From: Hyphomonas sp.
GTDB taxonomy: Bacteria > Pseudomonadota > Alphaproteobacteria > Caulobacterales > Hyphomonadaceae
Direction of reading: 5' to 3'
DNA: 14,755 bases
NCBI GenBank assembly: GCA_024743015.1
Contig: JANSXJ010000058.1
Location: 1-14,755, forward strand
Shown: piece after piece, positions 13,949 through 14,755 of the stretch
Position numbering within the stretch: the first letter of the stretch is position 1
Layout: each line of letters opens with the position of its first letter
Translations under genes and position numbers: made by a program
Notes under the pieces: generated by a model
The model's input: only the letters and a program-made list of their open reading frames with translations
The model's database searches: none
What the model was told of the DNA's origin: nothing

Positions 13949-14572
13949 TTAATCTGCGAGCGTGAACTCGAGTGGATAGTCAACGTTACGACGCTCTGCG
14001 GCCTGCCCACGGATAATCTTCGGCGCAAATTCCACGCGGCTCACCGCGCGTTCCGCTTCACGCTTGAAGACCCGGTCCGTACAATCCGCTTCAACATTGT
14101 AAGGCTTTCCGCGCGTATCCACGTCAAATCTTACGTCGCAAGACCCTTCGATACCGCGTTCAGCCGCCCGGCTTGGATAAGTCGGCACTGGCGGACGAAT
14201 TGGTTGGGCGTCGCGGTCTGAGATCGCGACCGGATCAATCGCCAGAGAATTCAGCCGTGTTGGCGGCAACTCACTTGGTGGTGCGCCCTGAATGTTCGGC
14301 GTCGGCAGATCGATATCTGATTTGCTGGCCGTCAGCTTCGGAGGCGGAGGTGGTTTGTCTGCATTGTTCAGTTTCCGCGGCTTGTTACGTGCACGACGCG
14401 TAACCGTTTCTTCCTGAGCTTCGGGTGTGATGCTTTCGAGATTGTATTCCCGGAGATTATCCGGCTCTTCGAAATCAGCACTGATCAACCACCCCATTCC
14501 GCGAAAGAGCAGAACGGTGACGATCGCAGCGACCGGCAGAACAACCAAACGAAACCATGGAGCATGAATCAT
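13949..14572 (-). CDS. TonB family protein, first tandem copy (tonB1)
   Basis: This 207-residue TonB has almost no cytoplasmic part, one membrane segment (about residues 7-30, RLVVLPVAAIVTVLLFRGMG), a charged periplasmic linker and a short proline tract (DKPPPPPKL, about 72-80). The C-terminal TonB domain (about 124-207) begins PIRPPVPTYPSRAAERGIEG and ends YPLEFTLAD. It aligns without gaps to the domain of the next TonB and shares its cysteine pair (GSCDV and ADCTD). The ATG is 12 bp after the exbD stop, with AGAGGAG overlapping that stop, so it is co-transcribed with exbD and probably translationally coupled. A terminator follows. Confidence 0.92.
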   Translation of the reverse strand: MIHAPWFRLVVLPVAAIVTVLLFRGMGWLISADFEEPDNLREYNLESITPEAQEETVTRRARNKPRKLNNADKPPPPPKLTASKSDIDLPTPNIQGAPPSELPPTRLNSLAIDPVAISDRDAQPIRPPVPTYPSRAAERGIEGSCDVRFDVDTRGKPYNVEADCTDRVFKREAERAVSRVEFAPKIIRGQAAERRNVDYPLEFTLAD

Positions 14573-14584
14573 GGATTATCTCCT

Positions 14585-14755
14585 CTAATTGTTGACAACC
14601 GAGAGCGGCACGCGCCCCAGACTGTCAATTTCGTTGACGATCTCCATTAGATCAATCAGCACCCCGGCTTGAGCTTCAGCATCGGCCTGAACAACCAAGC
14701 GCCCCTTTGGGTTATCTTCGCGAAGTTCGCGAATGCGGAACCCAACTTCTGACAT
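14585..14755 (-). CDS. exbD: ExbD-type biopolymer transport protein, C-terminal part
   Basis: The last 56 codons of a gene entering from the right edge. GFRIRELREDNPKGRLVVQAD and the segment VLIDLMEIVNEIDSLGRVPLSVV have the pattern of the ExbD/TolR periplasmic domain, in which a short strand leads to a helix that samples a partner and a final strand. The membrane helix with the proton-carrying aspartate lies outside the window. The neighbouring TonB genes favour ExbD over TolR. Two ExbD paralogs are common in such clusters, so which copy this is cannot be told. Confidence 0.8.
   Translation of the reverse strand: MSEVGFRIRELREDNPKGRLVVQADAEAQAGVLIDLMEIVNEIDSLGRVPLSVVNN

Noticed and set aside
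1..14755. Mobile element, prophage, CRISPR or defence island
   Set aside because: No transposase, integrase, terminal repeat, spacer array or defence-type domain is visible; the genes are metabolic and transport genes in tidy operons.

Overview
The window looks like a chromosomal segment of an alphaproteobacterium, probably a marine stalked or prosthecate type (Hyphomonadaceae/Maricaulaceae-like). This is inference from the gene families and the moderately high G+C, not from a marker gene. Almost everything is on the minus strand, so transcription runs from high to low coordinates. The only confident plus-strand gene is a small putative lipoprotein at 4681-5265. I see no IS element, integrase, phage gene, CRISPR array or pseudogene.

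Layout from the right end, in transcription order. (1) 14755-11663 is a TonB energy-transduction locus: the 3' end of an exbD, a first tonB, a rho-independent terminator, a consensus-like promoter whose -10 lies inside a perfect 15-bp palindrome, a second tonB, and a secreted TPR protein ending at a strong terminator. (2) 11580-5262 is an arginine succinyltransferase (AST) catabolic operon: an M20 metallohydrolase, astA, astD, astB, then tgt (queuine tRNA-ribosyltransferase), joined by overlaps or very short gaps except for a structured 113-bp gap before astB. The classical astC and astE are absent, and the M20 enzyme sits where a desuccinylase would be expected. (3) The lipoprotein gene converges on tgt, their stop codons overlapping. 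It is divergent from tRNA-Lys(UUU) at 4566-4491. (4) 4156-1 is a molybdenum hydroxylase locus: a fused XdhC-MocA protein, moaA, moaD, moaE, then a 2Fe-2S subunit and the start of a Tat-exported molybdopterin-binding subunit of the isoquinoline 1-oxidoreductase type.

How the genes work together. In the Mo locus, MoaA makes the pterin precursor with MoaC (not in the window). MoaD and MoaE make the dithiolene, and the fused protein would add the nucleotide and load the mature cofactor into the hydroxylase encoded just downstream. In the AST locus, AstA succinylates arginine, AstB removes ammonia and CO2, AstD oxidises the semialdehyde, and the M20 enzyme may release succinate and glutamate. ExbD, TonB and TPR proteins power outer-membrane TonB-dependent receptors.

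The points most worth checking are the putative operator-promoter between the tandem tonB genes, the Tgt that lacks two of its four canonical zinc ligands, the M20 candidate for the missing AstE, the self-contained Moco locus with its fused maturation factor, and the terminator hairpin 34 bp ahead of the AST operon. I did not identify a wholly new kind of system.
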